64,000 bases of DNA from PALSA-693 sp963781155 (GTDB taxonomy: Bacteria > Actinomycetota > Acidimicrobiia > Acidimicrobiales > Palsa-688). The translations under genes and the position numbers were made by a program. Positions 8,481 through 17,218 of this stretch are shown one piece after another (position 1 is the first letter of the stretch; every line of letters begins with the position of its first letter). The stretch covers positions 682,001-746,000 of the forward strand of contig CAWAEC010000011.1 in the NCBI GenBank assembly GCA_963781155.1, given 5' to 3'. The notes below the pieces were generated by a model, which was given only the letters and a program-made list of their open reading frames with translations, ran no database searches and was not told the origin of the DNA.

Positions 8481-9686
8481 GTGCCTGCCTTCGTGTTCCC
8501 CGGCCAGGGTTCGCAGCGGCCGGGGATGGGTCGTTGTTGGACCGATCACCCGTCGTGGGAGGTGGTGGCAGACGCATCCGAGATCGCGGGCCGGGATATC
8601 GGCCGGCTGCTCCTGGACGCTTCCCTCGATGAACTGACCGAGACACGCAACGCCCAGCTGGCCACCTTCGCGTTCAGCCTGCTGGTCACCGATGCCATTG
8701 AGCGCCTCGGGATCGAGCCAACAGGCGTGGCCGGGCACTCCCTCGGGGAGTACACCGCCCTGGCCGCCAGCGGGGCCATCGGCTTCGAGGACGGCGTGCG
8801 GGTTGTTGCCGAACGGGGTGAAGCCATGCAGGCCGCCGCCGACGCCCAGCCTGGCGTCATGCGCGTGGTGCTGGGGTGCGACGCGGACACCGTCGATATC
8901 GCCTGCCGGCTGGCTGACGGTGAGGTGTGGGTGGCCAATTTCAACAGCGCCGACGAGACGGTGATCGCCGGCGAGGCCGGCGCCGTCGCCCGGGCCGGGG
9001 CTCGGGCCGTGGACCTGGGAGCCAGCACCGTGCGCCCGGCGGCCGTCGGAGGAGCGTTCCACACGCCGTTCATGGGTCCGGCGCGCGGTCGGTTGCGGAA
9101 GATGCTGGCGACCGTCACCTTCCACGACGCCGAGATCCCCGTCATCACGAATGTCGACGCCCGCCGCCACACCGACGCAGCGGACTGGGAGCTGCTGCTG
9201 TCGGCCCAGCTGGTGAGCCCGATCCGATGGCGCCAGAGCATTCTGCGGCTGGGCGGTGTGAGCGAGAGCAGCGGCGAGGCCGAGCGCCTGTTCGTGGAGG
9301 TCGGTGCCGGAGAGGCGCTGTCCGGGATGATCCACAACACCCTTCCCAGCGTGTCGACAGTCGCCGTCTCCGTCCCTGCTGACCTCGATCGCCTCGTCGA
9401 CGCGGTCTCCGGGAACACGGCCTTGCACGCCTATGCCTTGGGGCACCAGGGCGAGCACCTGTACGTGACAGAACGGGTCGTGATCAGCCCCGGGCCCGGG
9501 ATCTTCCGGCCCACTCTCGACTCCAACCTGGAGCCCGGGTCCGTGATCGAGGTCGGCACCATGCTCGGCACCGTCGGCCAGAGCGAGGTGCGCTCGCCGT
9601 TCGCCGGGCGGCTCGAAGGGACCCTGGCCCGATCCGGTGAACGGGTGCAGACCGGCCAGCCCATCGCCTGGTTGCACGCGTCATGA
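8481..9686 (+). CDS. fabD: Malonyl-CoA:ACP transacylase with C-terminal lipoyl-like domain
   Basis: Transfers malonyl from CoA to acyl carrier protein for fatty-acid elongation. Residues 1 to about 305 are FabD: FVFPGQGSQRPGMG, nucleophile elbow GHSLGEYTALAASG and catalytic-His segment GGAFHTPFMGP. From about residue 320 to the end (401) there is an extra domain starting ISPGPGIFRP and ending VRSPFAGRLEGTL...GERVQTGQPIAWL. It has the pseudo-symmetric pattern of biotinyl/lipoyl domains, but TVGQS stands where EAMKM would carry the modified Lys, so it probably cannot be biotinylated or lipoylated. Ordinary FabD is near 310 residues. GTG start with AGGAGG; first gene of the fab operon, overlapping fabH by ATGA. 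Confidence 0.93.
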   Translation: MPAFVFPGQGSQRPGMGRCWTDHPSWEVVADASEIAGRDIGRLLLDASLDELTETRNAQLATFAFSLLVTDAIERLGIEPTGVAGHSLGEYTALAASGAIGFEDGVRVVAERGEAMQAAADAQPGVMRVVLGCDADTVDIACRLADGEVWVANFNSADETVIAGEAGAVARAGARAVDLGASTVRPAAVGGAFHTPFMGPARGRLRKMLATVTFHDAEIPVITNVDARRHTDAADWELLLSAQLVSPIRWRQSILRLGGVSESSGEAERLFVEVGAGEALSGMIHNTLPSVSTVAVSVPADLDRLVDAVSGNTALHAYALGHQGEHLYVTERVVISPGPGIFRPTLDSNLEPGSVIEVGTMLGTVGQSEVRSPFAGRLEGTLARSGERVQTGQPIAWLHAS

Positions 9687-10660
9687 CGGGCGCCGCCATA
9701 ACCGGTTGGGGCACGGCCCTGCCTGAACGCGTCGTCACCAACGACGAGCTCGCTTCTCTCTTCCCGACGACCGACGAGTGGATCGTCGACCGCAGCGGCA
9801 TCCGCTCCCGGCACACGGCCACGGGGCCTTTTATGGCCGAGCAGCCCCCGGTCCATCCAGAGGACGGCCTCGGCACGACCGCGTCGCTGGCGGTGGCTGC
9901 GGGCCGGCAGGCCCTGGCACGGGCCGGCCTGGACGCGTCGGACATCGGTCTTCTTGTGCTCTGCACCACGACACCCGACCAGACCATCCCGGCCAGCAGC
10001 GCGGCGGTGTCCTCGGCACTTGGGATCGCCGGCGGCGCCATGGACCTGAATGCGGCCTGCGCTGGGTTCACGTACGGGTTGGTCACGGTGGCGGGTCTGC
10101 TCGCCGTCGGAGTCGAGCGCATCCTGCTGATCGGGTCGGAGACTCTGACACGAGCGACCAACTGGTCGGATCGCACGAACGCCTTCCTGTTCGGCGATGG
10201 CGCGGGCGCGGTCGTCGTCGAAGCCGTACCGGGCGAAGGTTCCCTGCTCGGATGGGACCTGGGCGTCGATGGGTCGCTGGTGTCGTTGCTCTTCGCTGAT
10301 CACGGGTCCGGGATGGCCATGCGCGGTCAGGAGGTATTTCGCAAGGCGGTCCGGGTGACCGTCGACTCCGCCCGGCTCTCGCTGGAACGGGCCAAGATCA
10401 CCATTGATGACATCGCGCTGTTCGTGCCCCACCAGGCCAACATCAGGATCATGGACGCCGCCGCCAGTCGCCTGGGATTGGCCCCGGAACGGGTCGCGGC
10501 GGTGATCGACCGGACCGGCAATACCAGCTCGGCGTCCATTCCGCTGGCCCTGGTGGACGCCATCGAAGCGGGCCGGGTGGTCGATGGCGACTTGCTGTTG
10601 CTGGCCGGCTTCGGCGCGGGTATGACCTGGGCGTCAGCGGTATGGCGATGGGGCCGGTAG
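9683..10660 (+). CDS. fabH: Beta-ketoacyl-ACP synthase III
   Basis: Starts fatty-acid synthesis by condensing an acyl-CoA primer with malonyl-ACP. 325 residues. The Cys-His-Asn triad is visible: Cys in NAACAGFTYGL, His in VPHQANIRIMD and Asn in GNTSSASIPLAL. The N-terminal family motif TDEWIVDRSGIRSRH is present. ATG overlaps the fabD stop (ATGA), and acpP follows after 63 bp. The order fabD-fabH-acpP-fabF is the standard actinobacterial one. Confidence 0.96.
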   Translation: MTGAAITGWGTALPERVVTNDELASLFPTTDEWIVDRSGIRSRHTATGPFMAEQPPVHPEDGLGTTASLAVAAGRQALARAGLDASDIGLLVLCTTTPDQTIPASSAAVSSALGIAGGAMDLNAACAGFTYGLVTVAGLLAVGVERILLIGSETLTRATNWSDRTNAFLFGDGAGAVVVEAVPGEGSLLGWDLGVDGSLVSLLFADHGSGMAMRGQEVFRKAVRVTVDSARLSLERAKITIDDIALFVPHQANIRIMDAAASRLGLAPERVAAVIDRTGNTSSASIPLALVDAIEAGRVVDGDLLLLAGFGAGMTWASAVWRWGR

Positions 10661-10723
10661 AGGGATGCCGGCGTCGGCCGCCTACTACATTCCTTGCACA
10701 CTCAACCCGGATGGAGGACGCCA

Positions 10724-11026
10724 ATGACTGACAGCGAGGCCAGCGAGGCAGAGGGAATCGACGACCTCACGGACCAGCCCATGACCGACGAGGAAGCCGA
10801 GGCCTTCGAGAAGTTCAAGGAATGCGCGGTCGAGGTACTCCACGTTCCGGCGGAGAAAGTCACGCCCAAAGCGAACTTTGCTGAGGACCTCGACGCTGAC
10901 AGCCTGGACCTGGTCGAACTGGTCATGGCCCTGGAAGAGCAGTTCGGTATCACCGTGGACGAATCCGAGTTGGAGGGCGTCTCCACGGTGGGCAAAGCGT
11001 TCAACCTGGTCTACCAGAAGCTCTAA
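10724..11026 (+). CDS. acpP: Acyl carrier protein with acidic N-terminal extension
   Basis: Carrier of growing acyl chains. Of 100 residues, the four-helix core begins near residue 30. The phosphopantetheine Ser is in DLDADSLDLVELVMALE, and the helix III region EFGI-like sequence EQFGITVDESE follows. About 20 additional acidic residues (TDSEASEAEGIDDLTD) precede the core, longer than in typical ACPs of about 80 residues. ATG 10724 has GGAGG 8 bases upstream; an upstream ATG at 10694 lacks such a site. The stop TAA overlaps the fabF ATG. Confidence 0.95.
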   Translation: MTDSEASEAEGIDDLTDQPMTDEEAEAFEKFKECAVEVLHVPAEKVTPKANFAEDLDADSLDLVELVMALEEQFGITVDESELEGVSTVGKAFNLVYQKL

Positions 11027-12255
11027 TGCTCGCGCTGCATCCCTCGCCAGATGGGCGGGGCGGTATTCAGGGCCGCCGGGTAGTCGTCACCGGCATCGGC
11101 GTGGTGGCGCCGTGCGGGATCGGCCGAGACGCGTTCTGGGAGGGGCTGCTGGGCCCAGCGCCGACAGGACCAAGGCGCGTCAGCGACGAATTCGACGCAA
11201 CCCCGCTGTACGGGCCGAAAGAGGTTCGTCGCGCCGATCGTTTCACCCAGTTTGCCGCGGTGGCCGCGGCCGAAGCGCTGAGCGACGCCGGGGGCCTCGA
11301 CGGCGACGGCGGGTTGGTGCCGGACCCTGACCGCACCGGGGTCATCATCGGCACGGGCGTGGGCGGGATGGAGACGCTCGACATCCAGGTTGCCCTCCGG
11401 CTCGAACGAGGGGCGAGGCGAGTCAGTCCGTTTTTGGTGCCGATGATGATGGGCAACCGGGGCGCGGCGGACGTCTCGATGCGGTACGGGTTCCGCGGCC
11501 CGTGCGAAACAACCGTCACGGCATGCGCGGCGGGAACCCACAGTGTCGCCAACGGAGCCCGTCTGGTCGCGACCGGCCGGTGCGATGTGGTGGTCGCAGG
11601 GTCGGCGGAAGCGGCGATGACCCCGACCAGTGTGGCCGGATTCTCGAACATGACCGCGCTTTCGAGCAGCGGGATATCGAGGCCGTTCGACATAAAACGA
11701 GATGGCTTCGTCATGGGCGAGGGGGCCGCAATCCTTATTCTCGAAGAACGAGATCGGGCCGTCGCCCGCGGCGCCCACATCTATGCCGAAGTGATGGGGG
11801 CAGCGAGCACCGCTGACGCCCATCACATCACCGCCCCCGCCCCGCACGGCGCAGGCGCGGTGGCCTGCATGGAACTCGCCTTGCTCGATGCCGGTCTGAC
11901 TCCCGAGGCGGTGACGCACATCAACGCCCACGGCACCTCCACACCGGCCAACGACCTGCCCGAGTCCGAGGCCATCGTCAAGGTGTTCGGCCTCCCGGGG
12001 CCGGCGGTCACGTCCATCAAAGGCGTGACCGGTCACTCATTGGGCGCGGCCGGGTCTTTGGAAGCCGCGGCGTTGGCCTTGACGATCGACCTATGCGTTA
12101 TCCCGCCAACCGCAGGCCTGACAGAGCAGGATCCCGAGATTCTCCTCGACATCGTGGCCGGGGCGCCCCGCCCCTGGACGCCGGCGCCCGCGCTGTCCAA
12201 CTCGTTTGGTTTCGGCGGGCACAACGGCACCCTGGTGATGGGCCCGGCCAGCTAG
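11026..12255 (+). CDS. fabF: Beta-ketoacyl-ACP synthase II
   Basis: Elongating condensing enzyme of type II fatty-acid synthesis, 409 residues. Catalytic Cys in TACAAGTHSVANG, first His in INAHGTSTPANDLPE, second His in KGVTGHSLGAAGS; C-terminal NSFGFGGHNGTLV. About 15 residues precede the conserved RRVVVTGIGVV, so the true start could lie slightly downstream, but the TAATG overlap with acpP favours ATG 11026. It is the last gene of the fab operon and converges on the peroxiredoxin gene. Confidence 0.96.
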   Translation: MLALHPSPDGRGGIQGRRVVVTGIGVVAPCGIGRDAFWEGLLGPAPTGPRRVSDEFDATPLYGPKEVRRADRFTQFAAVAAAEALSDAGGLDGDGGLVPDPDRTGVIIGTGVGGMETLDIQVALRLERGARRVSPFLVPMMMGNRGAADVSMRYGFRGPCETTVTACAAGTHSVANGARLVATGRCDVVVAGSAEAAMTPTSVAGFSNMTALSSSGISRPFDIKRDGFVMGEGAAILILEERDRAVARGAHIYAEVMGAASTADAHHITAPAPHGAGAVACMELALLDAGLTPEAVTHINAHGTSTPANDLPESEAIVKVFGLPGPAVTSIKGVTGHSLGAAGSLEAAALALTIDLCVIPPTAGLTEQDPEILLDIVAGAPRPWTPAPALSNSFGFGGHNGTLVMGPAS

Positions 12256-12285
12256 ACCGTCGGCCGCCCGGCCTCGGGGCGCGCT

Positions 12286-12756
12286 CTACGTGCCCTGTGC
12301 GGCCAGCGCCGCCAGCAGATTCTTCGGCGTGTCCTTCGGCGAGATCTTGTACCAGACGTCCGCCAGCTTGCCCTTCTCGTCGATCAGGAACGCCGACCGC
12401 ACGATGCCCATGTACTTGCGGCCGTAGTTCGACTTCTCAGCCCAGACCCCGTAGGCCTCGGCGACGGAGTGGTCCTCGTCGGCGAGCAGAGGAAATCCCA
12501 GGCCGTACTTTTGATCGAACTTCGCCTGCCGGGTCGGTGTGTCAGGGCTGATACCCAGCACCGCCGTGTCGCCGATATCGCCGAGAATGTCCCGGAGGCC
12601 ACAGGCCTGGGTGGTACAGCCGGGTGTGTCGGCCCTCGGGTAGAAGTACACCAGCACCTTGCGCCCCTTGAAATCCGACAGTTTCACCTTTGCTCCGGAC
12701 TGGTCGACCAGAGTAAACGTCGGGGCCTTTTCGCCTGCGCTCAGCACGCCGGCCAC
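12286..12756 (-). CDS. bcp: Thiol peroxidase of the Bcp/PrxQ family
   Basis: Reduces peroxides with a thioredoxin-fold active site. The peroxidatic Cys is in ADTPGCTTQACGLRD, with a second Cys five residues later, the atypical 2-Cys PrxQ arrangement. FYPRADTPGC and LGISPDTPTRQAKF are family segments. The open frame extends to 12813, but the extra residues do not fit the family. GTG 12756 (VAGVLSAGEKAP) is chosen; GTG 12747 is equally possible, and neither has a strong Shine-Dalgarno site. Single gene between convergent fabF and the divergent aquaporin gene. Confidence 0.9.
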   Translation of the reverse strand: MAGVLSAGEKAPTFTLVDQSGAKVKLSDFKGRKVLVYFYPRADTPGCTTQACGLRDILGDIGDTAVLGISPDTPTRQAKFDQKYGLGFPLLADEDHSVAEAYGVWAEKSNYGRKYMGIVRSAFLIDEKGKLADVWYKISPKDTPKNLLAALAAQGT

Positions 12757-12854
12757 CTTACCGAAGCCCCAACGGGGCCGGGATCCACATGTCGCCAGGG
12801 CGTGATGTGGCATGCTGCCACCCAGGCGGAGAGCACTTCCTCGGAGGTTCTCAC

Positions 12855-13589
12855 ATGCAAACGCGGAAGCTCGTCGCCGAGTTCGTCGGTACCTTCTTCC
12901 TGGTCTTCTTTGCCGTCGGCGTGGCCACCCTGAGCTTCGGGTTCAAGTTTTTCGGAACCAGCCGCTCCGCCGGCGTGGTGGCCACGGCGTTGTGCTTCGG
13001 CTTGGTCCTGGTCGCGCTGGCCTACACTATCGGCCCCATTTCCGGCGCCCACGTCAACCCGGCCGTGACGATGGGCTTTCTCGCCAGCGGACGCCTGCCC
13101 CTCATCGAAGCGGTCGAGTACTGGATCGCCCAGTTCCTGGGCGGAATTGCCGGCGCCCTGGTGCTGTGGGGCATCTTCTCGGAGTCGCCAATCTACTCCC
13201 GGAAGGTCCAGGGTCTCGGCGCCGACGGCTTCGGACCGCTGTCAGACATCAGGATCAACGCGGTCGGGGCCTTCTTCACCGAGGTCCTTCTCACCATGTT
13301 GTTCGTCTACGTGGTGCTGGCTGCGACCAGCAAGCTCAACGCGTCGCCCGCCCTCGCCGGTCTGGCGCTCGGGCTGGCCTTGACGGTGGTGCACCTGCTC
13401 GGGATCCTGATCACCGGGACGTCGGTCAACCCGGCGCGCAGTTTGGGCCCGGCGCTGATCGTCGGCGGCCAGGCGCTCAGCCAGGTGTGGCTGTTTATCG
13501 TGGCGCCGCTCGTCGGTGGGATCATCGCCGCCGTGCTGTTCCGGTACTTTTCGGCAGAGGATACGACCGCAGCTGCGCCTGCCAACTGA
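12855..13589 (+). CDS. aqpZ: Aquaporin (MIP family, AqpZ-like)
   Basis: Six-helix membrane channel of 244 residues. Both NPA boxes are present (SGAHVNPAVTMGF and TGTSVNPARSLGP). The selectivity-filter Arg follows the second NPA, and a His in helix 5 (LTVVHLLGILITG) matches the water-selective AqpZ pattern rather than glycerol facilitators. ATG 12855 is preceded by GGAGG; upstream in-frame codons add a non-membrane leader and were rejected. Cytoplasmic membrane. No operon partner. Confidence 0.92.
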   Translation: MQTRKLVAEFVGTFFLVFFAVGVATLSFGFKFFGTSRSAGVVATALCFGLVLVALAYTIGPISGAHVNPAVTMGFLASGRLPLIEAVEYWIAQFLGGIAGALVLWGIFSESPIYSRKVQGLGADGFGPLSDIRINAVGAFFTEVLLTMLFVYVVLAATSKLNASPALAGLALGLALTVVHLLGILITGTSVNPARSLGPALIVGGQALSQVWLFIVAPLVGGIIAAVLFRYFSAEDTTAAAPAN

Positions 13590-13617
13590 CGATCCCGTCC
13601 CGGTAGCGTGAGAGGGG

Positions 13618-15225
13618 ATGACTGCGGTCTCCCCTGCTGACCTGGCTGTCGGGTCGTTCAGCAATACGCCGCCATGGCTCATCGACCCGAGCGGTCTGCG
13701 GTGGCGGTCGGGTGTGGCCGGTTTACGGGCGGCCACCGCTGCCCAGGTCCCAGAGCTGCTCCGGCGGCGCCGTCTCCCTCCGGGCCGGCGGGTCGTCCGG
13801 GTCGGGACCGAGCTGGCCCGCGCCCTCGGCGGCTGGTACCTGATCGAGCGCCGCCAGGGACGCCGGCAACGGCGGCCCAAGCTGTCCCGGGCCGGGCTGT
13901 CCCGCCGGCTCCGGGTCGCGTTCCAGACGCTGGGGCCCACCTACATCAAACTGGGCCAGATCCTGTCGTCGGGCGAGGGCGTGTTCCCCCCGGAGCTGGT
14001 GAGCCAGTTCCGCCTGCTGCGCGACCGGGTCCCACCCGAACCCTTCGAATCGGTGCGGGCCGTGGTGGAGGCCGATCTGGGCCGGCCCCTCGAGGAGCTG
14101 TTCGACCGCTTCGAGCCCACCCCGCTCGCCGCAGCGTCCATCGCCCAGGTGCACGCCGCCACCCTTCGCTCCGGTGAGGAGGTAGTGGTAAAAGTGCAAC
14201 GTCCCGCGGTCGCCACGACCGTGCGGACCGATCTGGCCACCATGAGCTGGATCGCGCCACACCTGATCGGGCGGATCCCGGTATCGGCGCTGGCCAACCC
14301 GCCGGCTCTGGTCGAGTTGTTCGCCGAGACCATCGTGGAGGAGCTCGACTTTCGTCTCGAAGCCGACAACATGCTCGCCATCGCGGGCGTACTTGCCACC
14401 ACCGGACAGCGATCCGTCGTCGTGCCCCGCCCTCACCCGGAGCTCGTCACCAGGCGGGTGCTGGTCATGGAGCGCTTGAGCGGGTTCTCGTTCGACGACG
14501 TGGCCGGTATGCAGGCGGCAGGAATCGACACGGCCGCGGTGGTGCGGGCCCTGATGATCTGCTTCCTCGAAGGCGCCGTCCTCTTCGGCGTCTTCCACGG
14601 CGATCTGCACGGCGGCAACCTGTTCGTCCGCCCCGACGGGACGGTGGCCCTGCTGGATTACGGCATCACCGGACGCCTGGACGAGCCCCGGCGACTGGCG
14701 TTTCTCCGGATGCTGATGGGCGGCACCATCAACGACCCGAAGATGCAGCTTGCCGCCCTCCGTGATCTGGGCGCCCTTCCGGCGGACACCGACCTGGACG
14801 CGGTGATACGCGACCTCGGCATCGACCAGCCGGTGCGTGATCCCACGACCATGGCCCCCGAGGAGCTACTGGCCGAGATCCGGGAGATGATCAAAAAGCT
14901 CCTGGCCTACGGGGCCCGTTTCCCCAAAGTGCTGATGCTCTACGTGAAAGACCTCCTCTTCCTCGACGGCGCGCTCGCCACCCTGGCCCCCGACGTCGAT
15001 CTGTTCCAGGAGGTCACCCACATCGCGGCCTACTTCACGACCCGTTACGGAGAGCGGATCGCGGCCGAGGTCGGCATCGACCCCCGCCAACAGGAGGTCG
15101 ATCTGGACGGCATGCGGGCCCAGCTGGGCGTCGCAGCTGATGTGGAGCGGATGAGCTACCGGGACCTGCAAGCCCGGCGGGAGCTCATTCGTAAGCGGAT
15201 GGAGGACCACCGCCGCAGGCGATAG
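13618..15225 (+). CDS. UbiB/AarF (ABC1) atypical kinase
   Basis: Protein-kinase-like ATPase of the family that supports isoprenoid quinone synthesis. 535 residues. Signatures: KxGQ in YIKLGQILSSG, the Ala-rich nucleotide loop AAASIAQVHAA, Lys in VVVKVQRP, catalytic loop FHGDLHGGNLFV and metal motif LLDYGITG. The last is DYG instead of DFG, a common variant. An N-terminal Arg-rich stretch of about 95 residues precedes the ABC1 core. Its target is unknown; the organism makes menaquinone, so a role there is plausible. ATG 13618 follows GAGGGG. Confidence 0.9.
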   Translation: MTAVSPADLAVGSFSNTPPWLIDPSGLRWRSGVAGLRAATAAQVPELLRRRRLPPGRRVVRVGTELARALGGWYLIERRQGRRQRRPKLSRAGLSRRLRVAFQTLGPTYIKLGQILSSGEGVFPPELVSQFRLLRDRVPPEPFESVRAVVEADLGRPLEELFDRFEPTPLAAASIAQVHAATLRSGEEVVVKVQRPAVATTVRTDLATMSWIAPHLIGRIPVSALANPPALVELFAETIVEELDFRLEADNMLAIAGVLATTGQRSVVVPRPHPELVTRRVLVMERLSGFSFDDVAGMQAAGIDTAAVVRALMICFLEGAVLFGVFHGDLHGGNLFVRPDGTVALLDYGITGRLDEPRRLAFLRMLMGGTINDPKMQLAALRDLGALPADTDLDAVIRDLGIDQPVRDPTTMAPEELLAEIREMIKKLLAYGARFPKVLMLYVKDLLFLDGALATLAPDVDLFQEVTHIAAYFTTRYGERIAAEVGIDPRQQEVDLDGMRAQLGVAADVERMSYRDLQARRELIRKRMEDHRRRR

Positions 15226-15302
15226 CCGCGCAACCGGTACCCTGGGGTAGGAGCGCTCGTCGCCAACCCGGGTCGCTCTTTCCCCTTCCCCCTGGAACTC
15301 TC

Positions 15303-17180
15303 ATGCAACGCGCCGATCTCCGCAACGTCGCCATCGTGGCACACGTCGACCACGGCAAGACAACGCTCGTAGACGCCATGCTGCGCCAGTCCGGCGCGTT
15401 CCGGGCCAACCAGACGGTCGCCGACCGGGTTCTCGATTCCATGGCCCTGGAGCGGGAGAAGGGCATCACCATCCTGGCCAAGAACACGGCGGTGCACTAC
15501 GGCGAGCTCACCATCAACATCGTCGACACGCCCGGTCACGCCGACTTCGGCGGTGAGGTGGAGCGGGGCCTGACCATGGTGGACGGGGTCCTGCTCCTCG
15601 TCGACGCGAGCGAGGGCCCGCTCCCCCAGACCCGGTTCGTGTTGCGGAAGACGCTCGAAGCCCGGCTGCCGGTGATCTGCGTCATCAACAAGATCGATCG
15701 ACCCGACGCCAGACCGGCGGAGGTGGTCGACGCGGTGTACGAGTTGTTCATCGATCTGGGCGCAGACGAGGACCAGATCGACTTTCCGATCGTCTACTGC
15801 AACGCCCGGTCGGGTCAGGCCGCCCTCGCCCCTGAGGATGTGGAGGCCAGCCCGGACCTCAAAGTCCTCTTCGACCTGCTGGTCGAGCACATCCCGGCGC
15901 CAACCTACGAAGAAGGCCATCCGTTCCAGGCCCTGGTCACCAACCTGGACGCCTCGCCCTACGTGGGGCGCCTGGCGCTGTGCCGGATCCGCAACGGGCG
16001 CGTCAAGCGGGGCGACGTCGTGGCCTGGTGCCGCCATGACGGCACGATCGAGCGGCTGCGACTGTCAGAGGTGTATGTGACCGAGGCGCTGGAGCGGGTG
16101 GACGCCCCTCCGGAGGGAGCCGGTCCGGGCGACATCATCGCCGTGGCCGGCATCGCCGAGGTGATGATCGGCGACACGCTTGCCGACCCTGACGATCCCC
16201 GTCCCCTGCCTGTCATCAGCATCGACGAGCCGACGATCAGCGTGACCCTCGGGGTCAACACGTCCCCACTCGCCGGAACCCTACTCGGAGGTGCGCGGGC
16301 GGGGACGAAACTGACGGCCCGGCTCATCAAGAGCCGGCTCGACGCCGAGCTGGTCGGCAACGTCAGCATCCGGGTCTTGCCCACCGAGCGGCCGGACACC
16401 TGGGAAGTGCACGGGCGCGGTGAGCTGGCCCTGGCCGTCCTGGTCGAGATCATGCGGCGAGAGGGGTTCGAGCTCACCGTCGGCAAGCCGCAGGTGTTGA
16501 CCCGCGAAGTCAACGGCACGCGGTACGAGCCCATGGAGCGGGTCTCCGTTGACGTGCCCGAGGACTTCATGGGCGTGGTCACCCAGCTGCTCTCCCTGCG
16601 CAAGGGTCGGATGGAAACCATGACCAACCATGGCCACACCGGCTGGTGCCGGATGGAGTGGGTGGTGCCTTCTCGGGGCTTGATCGGTTTTCGGACCGAG
16701 TTCCTGACCGAGACGCGCGGGACGGGCCAGCTCCACCACGTGTTCGAGGGCTATGAGCCGTGGCACGGCGAGCTGCGCACCCGACCCAACGGGGTGATGG
16801 TCGCCGACCGTCGAGGCCCCACCACTGCCTACGCCCTCACCAACCTCCAGGAGCGGGGCGCCATGTTCGTCGGACCCGGGGTCGAGGTCTACGAGGGCAT
16901 GATCGTGGGCGAGAACGCCCGCCCCGAGGACATGGACGTCAACCCCACCAAGGAGAAGAAGCTCACCAACATGCGAGCTGCGGCCGCGGACGAGACGGTG
17001 CGGTTGGTGCCGGCGCTGCAGCTGTCGCTCGAGCAGGCGCTCGAATTCATCCGCGAGGACGAGTGCGCCGAGGTGACCCCTTCGGTGGTGCGTCTGCGCA
17101 AGACGATCCTCGACGCGCCCGAGCGAGGCCGGCGGCGAGCAGCCAACCGGCCCGCCCGTCTCGACTTGTCTCGCAGGTAA
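15303..17180 (+). CDS. typA: Ribosome-associated GTPase TypA/BipA
   Basis: Translational GTPase of the elongation-factor G superfamily, 625 residues, acting on the 50S subunit in assembly and stress. G1 (AHVDHGKTTL), switch I region ending DSMALEREKGITILAKN, G3 (DTPGHADFGGEVERG) and G4 (NKIDRPDARP) are all present, followed by the beta-barrel domain and the TypA-specific C-terminal part (LTNLQERGAMFVGPGVEVYE; GENARPEDMDVNPTKEKKL). Full length and intact. ATG 15303 starts directly before the G domain. Confidence 0.97.
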   Translation: MQRADLRNVAIVAHVDHGKTTLVDAMLRQSGAFRANQTVADRVLDSMALEREKGITILAKNTAVHYGELTINIVDTPGHADFGGEVERGLTMVDGVLLLVDASEGPLPQTRFVLRKTLEARLPVICVINKIDRPDARPAEVVDAVYELFIDLGADEDQIDFPIVYCNARSGQAALAPEDVEASPDLKVLFDLLVEHIPAPTYEEGHPFQALVTNLDASPYVGRLALCRIRNGRVKRGDVVAWCRHDGTIERLRLSEVYVTEALERVDAPPEGAGPGDIIAVAGIAEVMIGDTLADPDDPRPLPVISIDEPTISVTLGVNTSPLAGTLLGGARAGTKLTARLIKSRLDAELVGNVSIRVLPTERPDTWEVHGRGELALAVLVEIMRREGFELTVGKPQVLTREVNGTRYEPMERVSVDVPEDFMGVVTQLLSLRKGRMETMTNHGHTGWCRMEWVVPSRGLIGFRTEFLTETRGTGQLHHVFEGYEPWHGELRTRPNGVMVADRRGPTTAYALTNLQERGAMFVGPGVEVYEGMIVGENARPEDMDVNPTKEKKLTNMRAAAADETVRLVPALQLSLEQALEFIREDECAEVTPSVVRLRKTILDAPERGRRRAANRPARLDLSRR

Positions 17181-17218
17181 CGTCCCGGCAACATGGCGGT
17201 GCTATACCAGTCCCGAGC

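Noticed and set aside
12256..12285. Terminator hairpin between fabF and bcp
   Set aside because: Only a 4-bp GGCC pairing with no T tract; not distinguishable from background in this composition.
15156..16037. 293-codon minus-strand frame opposite typA
   Set aside because: Antisense of the GTPase domain; no independent support.
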